Positions 33,866-44,300 of a stretch of DNA of 64,000 bases are shown here, piece by piece; position 1 is the stretch's first letter; each line of letters opens with the position of its first letter. A program made the translations under genes and the position numbers. This DNA is from Incurvaria masculella. Taxonomy: Eukaryota > Arthropoda > Insecta > Lepidoptera > Incurvariidae. The stretch is taken from assembly GCA_946894095.1 (NCBI GenBank), contig OX335651.1, positions 14,964,501-15,028,500 on the forward strand, in the 5' to 3' direction. The notes beneath the pieces were generated by a model. The model made no database searches and was not told where the DNA came from. It was given only the letters and a program-made list of their open reading frames with translations.

Positions 33866-34074
33866 GGGGACGCATCATAAAGTCCAAAAAGCAAAAGGTC
33901 CAAAACCCATACCGTCCAAAACACTAATGAATACAGTACTTTTTCAATTCGCTAAGGTTAGGTTAGGTTAGATGATAATATATGCATTTATAAATATATG
34001 CAAAAATACATACTTTTGGATGTTCTTTTTGGACCTTATGCTTTTTGGACTTTATGAAGGCGACTTACGGTACG
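33866..34074 (+). mobile_element. foldback MITE with internal TTAGG run
   Basis: The left end GGGGACGCATCATAAAGTCC and the right end GGACTTTATGAAGGCGAC are inverse over the AAAGTCC core. In the middle lies GGTTAGGTTAGGTTAG (33955-33970), three units of the insect telomere motif TTAGG. This is the best preserved member of the family also seen at 24892, 44944, 52302 and 62170. Confidence 0.75.
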
Positions 34075-34400
34075 AAATGCAACTAAACGTTTGATTTAAT
34101 CACTCGCTTGCCTACAGGCGAGAAAACGATTGGAACCCCTGGTCTTGTTTATGGAAAAGAATAAATGCCAAATCATGCGCAATTTTGTTTTCTTAGATCA
34201 TAATTGGATGAGGTAATCAATATCTGTAACCACATGCCCTACATAATTTTCTTGGATATGTTGTCACTCCGCGCGCGGCTTACTTTTCTTGGTAAATTCA
34301 TTGTCTAAGGAATCAATGTCTATTATCCTACCTAACACATATCATCACGCTTTTCTTATTCGTTTATGCTTGGGAAATCAATATTGGCCATCTCATGTCC

Positions 34401-34820
34401 TTTTTTTTATGCGACCTGACATGGATGGCTAATACCACACAACAACCGTTATGAAATTAGTGCAATACACCAAATTCCCGAAGTAATTAGGTGCCATGCC
34501 AGGACCCTCCCTTTATGAGCCCTGCTACATTGAACTGGATGGAAAACATGGACAATTTTTCATTGCCGCTTCGACCATCTTTTCATCCAATGCGATGGTA
34601 CCAACCCGGGCGGGCTTGAACCGAGGCTTGAACCCTACCACCTAGTAGGGGAAGGGGACCTACAGTTTAACATGGATTCCGAACCATGGAGCAGCTCGCA
34701 GTCGTGACGAAATGCAAATATCGAACTCGGAAAGAGAAAGACAGTGGTGCATGTAGGAATTGAACCCGGGCCTCTGGTACGCTGGGCCAGTCCCCGCGCC
34801 GCTAGGCTACGAGCCGCTCA
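34401..34820 (-). mobile_element. tRNA-headed SINE, full length
   Basis: Minus-strand order: GAGCGGCTCGTAGCCTAGCG (A box), GGCCCGGGTTCAATTCC (B box), CTTTCTCTTTCCGAGTTC, TTCGTCACGACTGCGAGCTG, CCCCTACTAGGTGGTAGGGT. Next is a small duplication around GGTTCAAGCC, then GCCCGCCCGGGTTGGTACCA, TAGCCATCCATGTCAGGTCG and an A run. It is the most complete tRNA-type copy in the window. Confidence 0.92.
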
Positions 34821-35070
34821 ATATCGGGCCGTTACTCGGTGATGGGGCAGGGTCTCGTGACGGAAGAGTTTCTCGCCAGACAGGTCTCCGCACTCCGGCT
34901 GATGAGGCGTGGCGCGGCTCCCACGTGACCCTCGGATGCAACTCTGCAGCTCGTCAGTGCAACCTCTACGCTCATTTCCCTTGACGCAACGAGTAAACCG
35001 GGAGCGTACTCCGCTTTGATTATGTCCTCTTATTTCGGAACTCATTTATATTGTTTGCCCTTTTTCACAT
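34821..35070. other. unassigned short stretch
   Basis: Moderately GC-rich with no supported gene. Confidence 0.35.
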
Positions 35071-35438
35071 TTAAGGGCGTGATAACACCTGATTGCTTTC
35101 AGTTCCATGAGTAAAGAAAAACCATATTTTACTATTTTTAAAAATAGCTACTATTTATTTAAATTTAAAAAAGATGATAGATGAATAGACTAGTTATGTT
35201 TGAACCCTATAACGGTACATATTTGACGCTCATATTCTGCGTTCAAACTTTTTTATGAAAGTTTATGACTATTTATCTAACTTGAGAACACAAAGCACCA
35301 GATACTTACAGTTTTATCTTGAAATATTAACTTTTTGGATTATCAAAATTATTAGTGGTTATTTTTAAATATAATTTAATGTTTTTCTACTTACGTCCTT
35401 ATCAAACTGAACGCAATCGGCTCTTTTCACGCCCTTAA
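35071..35438. mobile_element. TTAA-flanked MITE (family 1), intact
   Basis: TTAAGGGCGTGATAACACCT at the left and TTTTCACGCCCTTAA at the right form TIRs of about 45 bp (GATTGC...TTCAGTT continues the match). TTAA occurs exactly at both edges (35071-35074 and 35435-35438), fitting a TTAA target duplication. The ~360-bp interior is AT-rich and non-coding. The split copy is at 18967-19742. Confidence 0.85.
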
Positions 35439-36390
35439 GTGAAAATAAATCTATTTTAATTTCAATATTCATAACAAGTGTCCTGCCTTATTTACTCCAT
35501 TTTTAAATTTTATTTTCAAGCATACGAAGCTAGTGCCCATATGCTCTCATTATTGGCATTGTGCCCTATGATTCGCAGAGCAAAATTTAACATGTAATAT
35601 TGTTCGCCATCTTTATTTCTAGCATGTCTGCAAAATGCAATTCGTTCATTTGAAATTATTGCTTGGTGTGTCTTGAGTTCTTAAACGTGTCAGCTTTGTT
35701 CTGTCATATCATCACTTACGCTAGGTCTTTAGCCTCTGTTATGTTTTCTGTGGCTGGGTACTATATTTACTCCGCCTGGATTCCCCCTCCTCGTTGCGGC
35801 CGTTGACACCTGTCACCTTGCCTTTTGTGCTCGCTCCGCCGATTATCCACGCCAAGGTTACTGCGCGCGAAAAATCTACCACTGCCCCTCCTCTCCCACT
35901 ACCTCGCACCATCTTGCGGCTCGTGATAGAGACGCCCGATCACTCGTCGACAGAGTTGACATGTCTCGCTTGCTATTTCCGTGCGTATAGTAATATTATA
36001 CCAGTTAATATAATTCTGATTTACAGGCACTTTCGTTGAAAACAGGCAATTTATTAAAATATTGATGTTTATCATTGCACGAAACCTACTAAGAAAATAA
36101 ATTCACTTCTGCATATTTATTCGTTGCATGAAAAAATACAAAGAAACTGCCGATGCAATATAATGAAAAAAAACTATGATTGCATTTTATATTGCCTATT
36201 GGCGTGAGAAATCAATTGAGAACAAAACTCAAAGATTATAATTGAAAGCAAAATGTGTCAAGCGGGAACGCGACTATCACGTACGGATTTGACCCATGAT
36301 TGTCCTCTCGACTCAGCGGTCAAGATACACGTCATTCCGTTGTCTTGTGCATAGTATTGCACAAATTAGTATTTTACAATGCATTGAACC
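35439..36390. other. unassigned DNA
   Basis: No supported feature. A GC-richer patch at 35790-35960 holds a short frame without a known domain. Confidence 0.35.
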
Positions 36391-36869
36391 CTACAAGGAT
36401 TTTTTTTTTTATTTATTAGAAGGAAAAACAGAAACAGACAATTAAATAGTGAATATATAGAGAGTAGGTTTACATTAAACTAGCCTATTTCCTAACTATT
36501 CCTTACGGAAACATTTAAATGCATATAAACAAAATTAAAACTAGATGTGCTGTTGAGTCAGAGTAAAAAGCGCTACACTAAGTGAGTAAAAATATAAATA
36601 TGTAGGCAATCATATAATAATAAATAATACAATATATAAGACTATCCTGAAGTTAATTGAGATATATTTTTTCTGATTTTGCGTTTAAAAACAAATTCCT
36701 CATCGCAAAATATGTCCAAATTTGCAGTCTGTTCGTTATATAGTGAACACATTCTGTGAATAGGATTACGAACCCCTGCTTTTGTGCGAGTGTTGCTTAT
36801 ATGGAACAGTGCCGTAGAGCGAGTTGCACGTGATGGAACCTTGAGCGGAATCAGATCCATGTTCAAACG
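36391..36869 (-). pseudogene. Jockey/CR1-like LINE, carboxyl end and 3' tail
   Basis: The minus frame 36642-36866 has the cysteine-poor carboxyl end seen in Jockey/CR1-type LINE reverse transcriptases: R-x-T-x-x-A-L-F-H-I, then T-K-A-G-V-R-N-P-I-H-R-M, and a closing D-I-F...FK-R-K segment. It is followed on the minus strand by AT-rich 3' sequence and AATAAATAAA plus an A run at 36391-36415. It is truncated at its 5' side at about 36869. Clade by motif memory. Confidence 0.6.
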
Positions 36870-37067
36870 TTATTTAAAACGAAACCATATAAACCCGTAG
36901 GTTATAAATTATTTTGTTTCGTACCGACGACCTTTATGAGTATAGTATATAAGTAGTGGTAGTGTAATTGGCTTTAATTTCTGTATTTAGTATTTAACGA
37001 TCAATTGTTTAGTTTTTAAGCTGTTGGTGTACCTAAATAAATAAAATAAATAAATAAATAGTTCTTA
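36870..37067 (+). mobile_element. LINE 3' untranslated end with (AAAT)n tail
   Basis: AT-rich sequence ending in CTAAATAAATAAAATAAATA repeats at 37030-37060. Short-period (AAAT)n tails are typical of Jockey/CR1-type ends. It lies back to back with the minus-strand LINE at 36391 and abuts the TIR element at 37068. Confidence 0.45.
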
Positions 37068-37627
37068 TATTCTGGGAGGTCACGACATTTTTGGTCACGA
37101 TAAGGTAAATAGCTGAATCTGGGTTCACATGTTAGAGACCAACCCTCTGATGCTAAATATGTCGGTCTGTCCGTCCCAAGTGGTTGCGTTTTCTAGATTG
37201 GCTATATAAAATACATGCTGGTATGTACCTGCTGATGAATATACTGATTATCTGGAAACATTGATACCTATTAATTATACAGCAATAACCAGACGGTTAC
37301 TTAATTAAATACTTAAATATACCTAAAGTTATATCTGTAACCTAAATCGCTTATAACTACTAAATGCAACCAAAGATTTTTTCAGTTTTTGTATTCCTAG
37401 GCAAGTATGTATTGATACTTTCATGCTTCGTCATTTGCATCCATTTACCTTATCATATGTATTTTTTGTCACTATAACTACTTTTTCAGGCACCTTATCT
37501 ACGTAACGCAACCACTTGGAACAGGCAGACTGACACATTTAGCTTCAGAGGGTTGTACTTTATCCCGTGAACCCAGTTTCAGCCATTTACGTTATCGTTA
37601 CCATTTTTGTCGCGACCTCCTAGTCTA
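37068..37627. mobile_element. TIR element, copy 2 of a close pair
   Basis: Same element and orientation as 32923-33507, over 90% identical by eye. It has TIRs GGGAGGTCACGACATTTTTG and TTTTTGTCGCGACCTCC. It is non-coding. Confidence 0.85.
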
Positions 37628-38021
37628 TTAAGTGTCAATATTCAATAGAACTTAATAAAAAAAAAAATGCCGCACGGACGTATGTATATTTCTTCATTAC
37701 TATGACTCCTAATCAGTGACACATTGGTGATCGAACTAAATTTTGCAACTCCTATCTGATAGTGGAAAACCATCCTAGGTTACTAATTGAGGTATGTGAA
37801 ATTGCCTCATAACGTTGATTACCTCCCAGCAGGGGCAACCTTGTCATGTGATCATGGGAGTTTAGCGAGGTACGTTCCATAGTATTTTACACGATTTAAA
37901 TATACTTTCTTTTAACACATATTTATTGGTCGGGTTGTAGGTTTGAGCCATATACTAAACTTAATCTAATCTAATGATCTCTCAAATGTATTAGTATTGC
38001 TAGATTAGGAAAACAAATCAT
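37628..38021. other. unassigned DNA
   Basis: Nothing recognisable. Confidence 0.35.
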
Positions 38022-38366
38022 GTATCTGGACATGTGTGGCTGATTCCGCATACCCACCGTCATTTTACTAGCACACTGACATGTCCAACACACATACCGC
38101 TTTCCCGTAGAAAAAAGATCTCATGCCAGGACCTTACCTTTATGAGCGAGCACGGCTAAACTGGAAAACGAGGATGATAATCCATAGCAGCTTCGAAAGT
38201 CTCGTCATCCAATGCGATGGTACCAACCCGGGCAGGCTTAACCTGCCACCTAGTAGGGGAAGGAAACCTGCAGTTTTAAATGGATTTTGAGCCATGGATT
38301 CAACTCTTCACCTTTCACCTCTGGCATTAGTCGCAAGTCCCCACGCCCCTGAGCTATGAGCCACTC
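38022..38366 (-). mobile_element. tRNA-headed SINE, diverged
   Basis: Minus-strand order: a head with GTGGCTCATAGCTCAGGGGC, a decayed B-box region, CCCCTACTAGGTGGCAGGTT, CCTGCCCGGGTTGGTACCAT, GGTCCTGGCATGAGA, and a degraded tail near 38022-38100 (ATCAGCCACACATGTCC). The A run is lost. Confidence 0.75.
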
Positions 38367-39280
38367 TTGGTCCTTTATTATCATAATGTTTTTGGATACT
38401 ACACGTTAACTTTTATGTACCGAAAATTAACAACAGCCATCATTATCATTCTTGCATGATAAAAAAGTTCACTGACAGATAGCGAAGACCGATTCGCGGA
38501 AAACGTACTCACGTAAGTCGAGGGAATGCTGACTATTTTGCATAATACGCCATCCGACCTGAGTACGCGTGTGTACGGAGTACATGTACGATTTGTTTAC
38601 CAACAATTTCCTCGTGCCCTGAGGACGCAAACTCCCGAGTCTTTAGCTAGCAAAATAAACAATCCAAGATTTCCAGGTTTCGCCCCAGAATTGGTTTATT
38701 TTAAGTGCGTAGACGTCTGGGATTCATAGTTTTGTTTCTAATGATTAGTTTGAATGTTCATTAAAAATTGCTTGAGTGCAAATCCACGACTATTTGTTTG
38801 TGACTTGTATTTCATTGAAAGGATATTGCCTAAAATTTGCGCCTTTTTATTAGCTATGTTTTTTTCGCGCGGCCGCCAACGAGAAAGTATTTTAATTTAG
38901 AATAATGTTACAAGCAAAACTGACCTAAATTCTGTTTAATGAAGGGTCAGAAATTCAAATAATATTTTCGAATCGAAAATATTTTAAAAAGTTTAGTTTG
39001 TGACAATATTCTGAACTAAAATAACTAAGTTTGGTTGATGAGATTATTACCTGTAGATTTTTTTCAGCAACCAACTTACACTTGATGCCAACATCACAAA
39101 ATGTATTGTACACGATGAGGTATGTTCAGTTACTTATAATAAAGTCTAATGGGCTTGTCCATTAGTCACGTGAGATATTTAGGCCACCTTAAGCACACAA
39201 ATATTTCAAATAATATCGATCCATAATAGTTTTTACACAGATAATCCGCGAGAAATTATTGCGAGATATTTTAACCAGTT
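38367..39280. other. unassigned AT-rich DNA
   Basis: No supported gene or family. A short frame at 38526-38729 has no known domain. Confidence 0.35.
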
Positions 39281-39821
39281 AGCCCCGATTGCACGAAGAG
39301 ACGGCTGAGTTAATCAATGTGAACACGTCAGCCTCAGTGGCCCAGTGGCGCGACACTTCGGCGATCGCTCTCCGAAGTTAAGCAACGCTGGGTCCGGTCT
39401 GGTCTTGGATGGGTGACCATTCGACCGTTGAGAGAGGCTGGCCGTGGTTCGGATTCCACGTTAAACTGTAGGTCCCCTTCCTTACTTACTAGGTGGTAGG
39501 GTTTATCCCGCCCGGGTTGGTACCATCGCATTGGATGAACGATGGTCGAAGCGGCAATGAAAATTGTCCGTGTTTTCTGTCCAGTTCAATGTAGCCGTGC
39601 AATATAAGGAAGGTCCTGGCATGGCAACTAGTTCCCATGTGGTGTGTTGGGCTAATACCATGACAGAACTTGTGGTATTAGCCATCCATGTCCAGTCACA
39701 TAAAAAAAAAACTTTTAGTGAACCGCTTGGAGTTCCTTCCATACTGTCCATACAAAGTGACGTGTTTAATCATACGTTGACGTTCATTTTGATCTTTTGT
39801 CCTTTCGTGCACTCGGTCCTA
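39281..39821 (+). mobile_element. MITE (GTGCACGAAAGG ends), split by a SINE
   Basis: The left part AGCCCCGATTGCACGAAGAG to GTTAATCAATGTGAACACG (39281-39327) and the right part CTTTTAGTGAACCGCTTGGA to CCTTTCGTGCACTCGGTCCT (39712-39821) are adjacent in the unbroken copy at 3853-4009. The TIR pair is CCGATTGCACGAAGAGAC against its inverse CCTTTCGTGCACTCGG. Confidence 0.85.
39328..39711 (+). mobile_element. 5S-rRNA-headed SINE, near full length
   Basis: The 5S-derived head (CTCCGAAGTTAAGCAACGCT, GGTCTTGGATGGGTGACC) is followed by the shared body and a tail ending TCCAGTCACAT plus ten A. Differences from 19181-19563 are few. It is inserted inside a MITE. No target duplication is clear. It is not a functional 5S rRNA gene. 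Confidence 0.92.
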
Positions 39822-40263
39822 AGTTTCTACACTGAAACAAAATAACATAAACATTGGTGATCAAATAATTATTGTACCCTAAAGTAATGATAAAATATAT
39901 AAATTAAATCTGTGAATCTGGCTCGCATCTTTCTTGTAAATTGCTCGATTGGTCTAATAATGACAATGTTGAAGTGTGTATATTCGATCTCATGTATTGG
40001 TTTCGACGATACAGAAGTCCTCGTAGCTTCTCGACCCAAACATTTGCCCGTTGCCAAGGAAAATTCTGGCTATAATACTTTCCTTGTGACGGCATTTATT
40101 AAATATCTAATTATGTACTAATTATTACTTACCTGTCAACAATACTTCCTCTCGATGTATCGTTAATATTATGTTGTATACGTATTGGATTCGGTAAAAA
40201 AGTAGGCGCTATCGTTACAGAAAGAGATCAATTTCTAACTGACCCTGGTTTCGTTAGCCTGAA
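39822..40263. other. unassigned AT-rich DNA
   Basis: Short overlapping frames on both strands, none convincing. Confidence 0.35.
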
Positions 40264-40375
40264 GGCGTATTCAGAGAGAATCTGTCAAAACTTAGTACGA
40301 GATTAGCCCCGGACTAACCATACAAAAACCGATTTAGTCCGGCGTATTAAGTTAGTCCGTCTACTCTGAATACGG
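40264..40375. mobile_element. short palindromic element candidate
   Basis: CGTATTCAGAG near 40267 is the inverse of CTCTGAATACG near 40365, with further internal TTAGTCCG/CGGACTAA symmetry. About 110 bp, non-coding. Single copy here. Confidence 0.4.
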
Positions 40376-40394
40376 GAAAGCGTGCAGGATTAAG

Positions 40395-40747
40395 AAAACC
40401 GGCCAAGTGCGAGTCGGACTCGCACAGGAAGGGTTCCGTGCCATTGTATAAGATTTAAGGAATTACGACTTTATTACGAAATTAATTTATGGGGGGGGGG
40501 GGGGGGTTGATTTTTTATTATTCGTTTTTATAGCGGCAATACAAATACATAGATTTAAAATGTTTTGTTTATTGTCTACCTATTACGGTTCACGAAACAC
40601 AGCCCTGTGACAGCCGGACGGACGTAAGTATGCACGGACGGACGGACGAACGGACGGACGGACGGACGAGACGAACGGACGGACGGAAAGCGGAGGCTTA
40701 GTAATAGGATTCCGTTTGGTGCCATTTGAGTACGGAACCCTAAAAAG
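40395..40747 (-). repeat. TTTAGGGTTCCGTACCCAAAG repeat, copy 2
   Basis: Minus orientation. It starts (high coordinate) TTTAGGGTTCCGTACTCAAA, has a CCGT-type microsatellite (seen as GGAC on plus, 40616-40686), CTGTGTTTCGTGAACCGTAA, a run of seventeen G on plus near 40491-40507, and the terminus GTCCGACTCGCACTTGGCCGGTTT at 40395-40418. Confidence 0.85.
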
Positions 40748-40924
40748 GTATTTGTTGGGAGTGTCACCGGAGTCGGTGTCGCGTCTCCATGGAAACGAAC
40801 AGTCAAACGTCTACAACGTTCAATAACTCAAGAATGGGCTCAATTTCAAGACATTTTAAGTTACAATTCTGTGAACAATTTGAAGACCATGTAGTTAAGA
40901 TGTGTCATTTTGAGTAATATCTCC

Positions 40925-41190
40925 AGGCTGTGTGGCCTGTATGGTTAACGAATATGGTCTCTTGTGGCAGAGACTCGGGTTCGAATCTGACATTAAAATG
41001 CGAATTTTCGTTGACAATGCGGGCGATTCGATGGTACGAAACCAATGTAAAACTATAGTTCTCCTTCCTTACTTACTTGACAGAGCGGTCGAATTGGATC
41101 AAAGATGGTCGAAGCGGCAAAGAAAGTGTTTGAGTTTTCCAAGAAGGTTCTGACATGGCCTCTTACTCCTTCGGTAATGCCACATAGGCT
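40925..41190 (+). mobile_element. SINE-like copy with tRNA-type head, diverged
   Basis: TGGCCTGTATGGTTAACG (A-box region) and ACTCGGGTTCGAATCTGAC (a near-perfect B box, GGTTCGAATC) precede weak matches to the shared body (AAAGATGGTCGAAGCGGCAA and GGTTCTGACATGG). The head differs from the other copies, so it may be an older or separate subfamily. There is no intact cloverleaf, so it is not a tRNA gene. Confidence 0.65.
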
Positions 41191-41499
41191 GAAAAATCAA
41201 TATAACCTTATCCCTTTAAAAATAAAAATGCCTCTTAGATGCTCTATGTAAGTAAGTATGACATTCTGACGAACGCCTAAAACCGGGACAGAACCGTCGT
41301 CATTACTGATGAACTCAATTCATAATTGATTTCCCTTTTATAGGCTTCGAAAGAGTGGTATTTAATCTTGTGAGAGGAAAATGATTTAAAATGAGATAAA
41401 AAAAACATTGTAGAATCTGTAATGATTTCGTTGGTACTCCCAGTTGAGCAGCGGATTCCAGCTTCACACCGGCGACAATGGTCAAGTTTTACGCGCGGT

Positions 41500-41740
41500 G
41501 GCACGTCGTTGGCGCAGTAAATATAGGCAGCTATAAAAAGGCGGCAAGCGACCACGCCGCGATGCGCGGCCGCGGAGCGCCTGCGCGCGCAAGGCCGCGG
41601 GCCACGTGGCGGCCGCCGCCTGTTGCTATCTGACCCCCACTCCCCCCGCAGCGCACTCCGCACCTACTCACTCGCTATCTTCCCCCCCCCCCCTCGGCCC
41701 CCCAACCGCCGCGCAGCCTCGCATCGAGAAGTCCGTCGGT
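41500..41740. other. GC-rich, CpG-rich island
   Basis: High G+C with GCGGCCGCGG, GCGCGCGCAAGG and CCACGTGG, and C runs at 41643 and 41684-41692. ACTCCCCCCGCAG/CGC at 41640-41652 resembles a 3' splice acceptor. The minus frame 41277-41663 runs through but is arginine/proline-rich by composition. It could be a promoter island or an exon edge. No gene can be named. Confidence 0.3.
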
Positions 41741-41890
41741 GGCCGTCCTATGTTGCAATGAGGCAGAATAACTCGGAAGTATCAAGAACTCGGGGTCATT
41801 AGGTCACTGGCGTGTGGCGTGTTCGATCGTTTATGGCGATTCTCTTAAAAATGGGACCAGACTTAAGTATGGGTTCATAAAGCTTTAGAA

Positions 41891-42734
41891 AGTTTCAAGG
41901 TGGGCATTCCCGCTCAACTCCCCATACAAACGTGGAAAGAAGATCACGCGCACATTTCTTGTCAAAGATCCAAAACTGTAATCAAAAAAGCTTTATTTGA
42001 TCGAACTAGATGTCTGATGACCATTGGCATTGTAAAATAGTGATTGATTGATTGATTGATTGATTGAAAATTCTTTATTACGCCACAAAAAAATCAATTT
42101 ACAAAAGAAAGTATAGTGCAAAAACAACATAAGTGGGGCGCAAAGGCGGGCTTATCCCTCGAAGAGATTTCTTCCAGTGTTTGGTTTCTAAGTCAGAAGG
42201 TCTGAAAGTTTGAATATTTCGCGCGTTTTATGCAATAACTTTGGACGTGGATTACTCAACGATGAAACAAAAACCTCTTTTTTTATTTAACAATTAATTA
42301 TTTTATAATTATAATTATAAAACAAAGGAAAAACAAACAGAGTAACATATAAATCTTAATATAAATGTTAATATGTATATTGCTTAGAAAATATGTGAGT
42401 CCAGCTTCGTATTTCACAAGTTTAGCAAAAATACTAGGATTAAGGATTATATGTACAGTGTAGAACAAAGAAACAAAATAAGAAAAACTTACAGCTGATG
42501 TTATATGATAGTAAGCAAACCACAGTCGATATTGGCATTGCAATGCCTAAGTTATCATCCCGATCGAATGAATTGCAATCTGTTAAACGTAATGTGATGT
42601 AATACAATATAGTATAATATAGTATAATACAGTATGGTATGGGAACATAGGACCAAGAAGAATAAGTAAATAACATTGGCAAAAGCCCGGTTTTGTACAG
42701 TGCCCGCGAATGAGTTAGTCCCGTCGGAAAGGGC
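41891..42734 (+). mobile_element. TTAA-type MITE (family 2), interrupted copy
   Basis: The left part is CAAGGTGGGCATTCCCGCTC to CATTGGCATTGTAAAATAGTG. A LINE tail is inserted at 42042-42176. The element then resumes with TTTGGTTTCTAAGTCAGAAG and TTCGCGCGTTTTATGCAATA. The right end is near 42676-42734 (GTGCCCGCGAATGAGTTAGT to GGGCCACCTTAA). The order matches the unbroken copy at 51220-51754. The stretch 42270-42640 is AT-rich extra sequence. Confidence 0.65.
42042..42176 (-). mobile_element. LINE 3' end inserted in a MITE
   Basis: Minus orientation: GGATAAGCCCGCCTTTGCG, TTTTTGTGGCGTAATAAAGA, then repeated TCAA units. AGTG borders it on both sides (42038-42041 and about 42177-42180), while unbroken copies read GTAAAATTGTGTTTGG. 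This fits a short target duplication. Confidence 0.65.
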
Positions 42735-42744
42735 CACCTTAAAG

Positions 42745-43070
42745 CACCAAACGCGCTCGCTGAAATGCAGTCTCTAGAAGGTCGCCGGAAAATCGCTGAT
42801 CTAATGGTGTTATACAAAATTTTAAATGTTAAAATAGATTCTGCAGCAATAAATTATATAAGCTTTCACATTAACATTAGGTCATTAAGAAATCCAGAAT
42901 TCTTCATAACTAGTTTATATGAATCAAATATTTAGTTGTCTCAAGACCGAAGAACTTTATGAATCTCAGCATTAGCAGAGAGTGCACAAACTCTAGTTAG
43001 CGATAATTTTAAAAATAAAATATATCCGTCCTTATTTTGAAGAAGGAAGATGATAGATCTATGAAAACCA
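42745..43070 (+). pseudogene. Jockey/CR1-like LINE, carboxyl-terminal remnant
   Basis: A plus-strand frame encodes LEGRRKIADLMVLYKILN followed by I-D-S-x-x-I-N and R-S-L-R-N-P-E-F-F. This is the conserved segment near the carboxyl end of Jockey/CR1-type LINE polyproteins. A stop follows at about 42933, and further matches continue after stops, so it is dead. Truncated at its 5' side. Confidence 0.65.
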
Positions 43071-43934
43071 TAACTTGTGCACTCCACTCTTAACATATTG
43101 TTTTTAATGATTTTAATAATTTGTAAATATGACTGTATTGTGTGCTAACGGAAATTTCGGACGATCGTTTAATAATACCCCATCGGTCCCATTTTGCCCC
43201 GAGAGGGCACATGCCTAGCGATAAGTGAGTTCGATTAACAGCTTCCGGGATCGGGTCTGATCCGTCGACCTCCGGCATGCAGACGCTCTACAGCTGCTCT
43301 CCGAGATTATTTCCACCCCTTACCCTCTCGTTCCATGACTAAACTTGGAGGCAACTCCGGCTAGGATTAAAAATAAACATAAAGGTAATTTAACAACGAA
43401 AAAGTCCTTCAGTCGTAAAGTATATCCTTCGTTTTAGTACGAAGAGTCTTGTACTCATTATACGTTTGACCTATGCATGTCAAAAAAACTGGCTCCATCG
43501 CCTTCTCTGCGCTTCCTAGCGACCGAGCAAGGCCAACTGCCTCGTCACGTACACACACACGCACAGGTACACGGTGTGACTACGAATGTACACTCACGGT
43601 CATAAGTGGATTGTCGCTTTATATCAATATGCAAAATGCTCAAGCCGGTAACGCACATGAAATTTTATGCCGTTTGGCCACTGGCGCCGTCAACGAGAAC
43701 GAAATAACGGTACCGAAGTAGCTATCCACGGCCGGGCATCCACCGGCAATGAATCATTCCGGCTCCAAAGAGGTCCAGAATTGCTTCTGGAATAAAGGGT
43801 TACGGGGTAACAGGTAAATAGACCGGACAACCCGCCAAGGAAATTCCGAGAAGCCGCAATCCGGAATGGTTATGAATTCCAGTTTCTTCTTCTAACGAAA
43901 CAAGTACCAGTGGGGTTTTCTTAAGCCCCCTCGA
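43071..43934. other. unassigned DNA
   Basis: Nothing firm. On the minus strand, GGTCGACGGATCAGACCC near 43255 might be an old tRNA-type SINE B-box region. A (CA)n-like run sits at 43550-43563. Confidence 0.3.
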
Positions 43935-44065
43935 TTTTTTTATGCAACCTCATATCAATACACTACATTCCCGAAGGAGTTAGGTGTTATGCCAGGACCT
44001 TCCCTTTACGAGAATGGCTACAGTGAACTGGATGGAAAACATGGACAACCAGTTTCATCCAATGC
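43935..44065 (-). mobile_element. SINE 3' fragment
   Basis: Minus orientation: CATTGGATGAAACTG, CCATGTTTTCCATCCAGTTC, GGTCCTGGCATAACACC, AGGTTGCAT plus an A run. The TAGCCATCCATG block is deleted. The head is absent. Confidence 0.75.
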
Positions 44066-44144
44066 TAAGCTACAACATAGCTAAGAGGTAAGGTGTGCTC
44101 TTTTGTGTCTGAGATATTAGGTTTGAGATCCAATGTGTGCACCT

Positions 44145-44300
44145 CTTAACCAAATCAAATCAAAATGTATTTATTAAAAAAATATAAATGTACACGCTTT
44201 ACATCCATAGACCCCTGCACTAGATAAATTCTGTCTTGCAGAGGTCATTTTCACTTTAAATTTTTTTTTTATTCCTTTGCGCTTGTATGAGTTTTGATTT
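44145..44300 (-). mobile_element. LINE 3' tail candidate
   Basis: On the minus strand AATAAATACATTTTGATTTG with a further GATTTGGT looks like a CR1/Jockey-type tail of TTGATT units. There is no coding part. Confidence 0.35.

Noticed and set aside
36642..36866. Host gene exon
   Set aside because: The peptide matches the carboxyl end of LINE polyproteins and is followed by an A-rich tail.
39334..39751. Frames shared between 19187-19384 and 39334-39531
   Set aside because: The apparent protein conservation is just two copies of the same 5S-type SINE.
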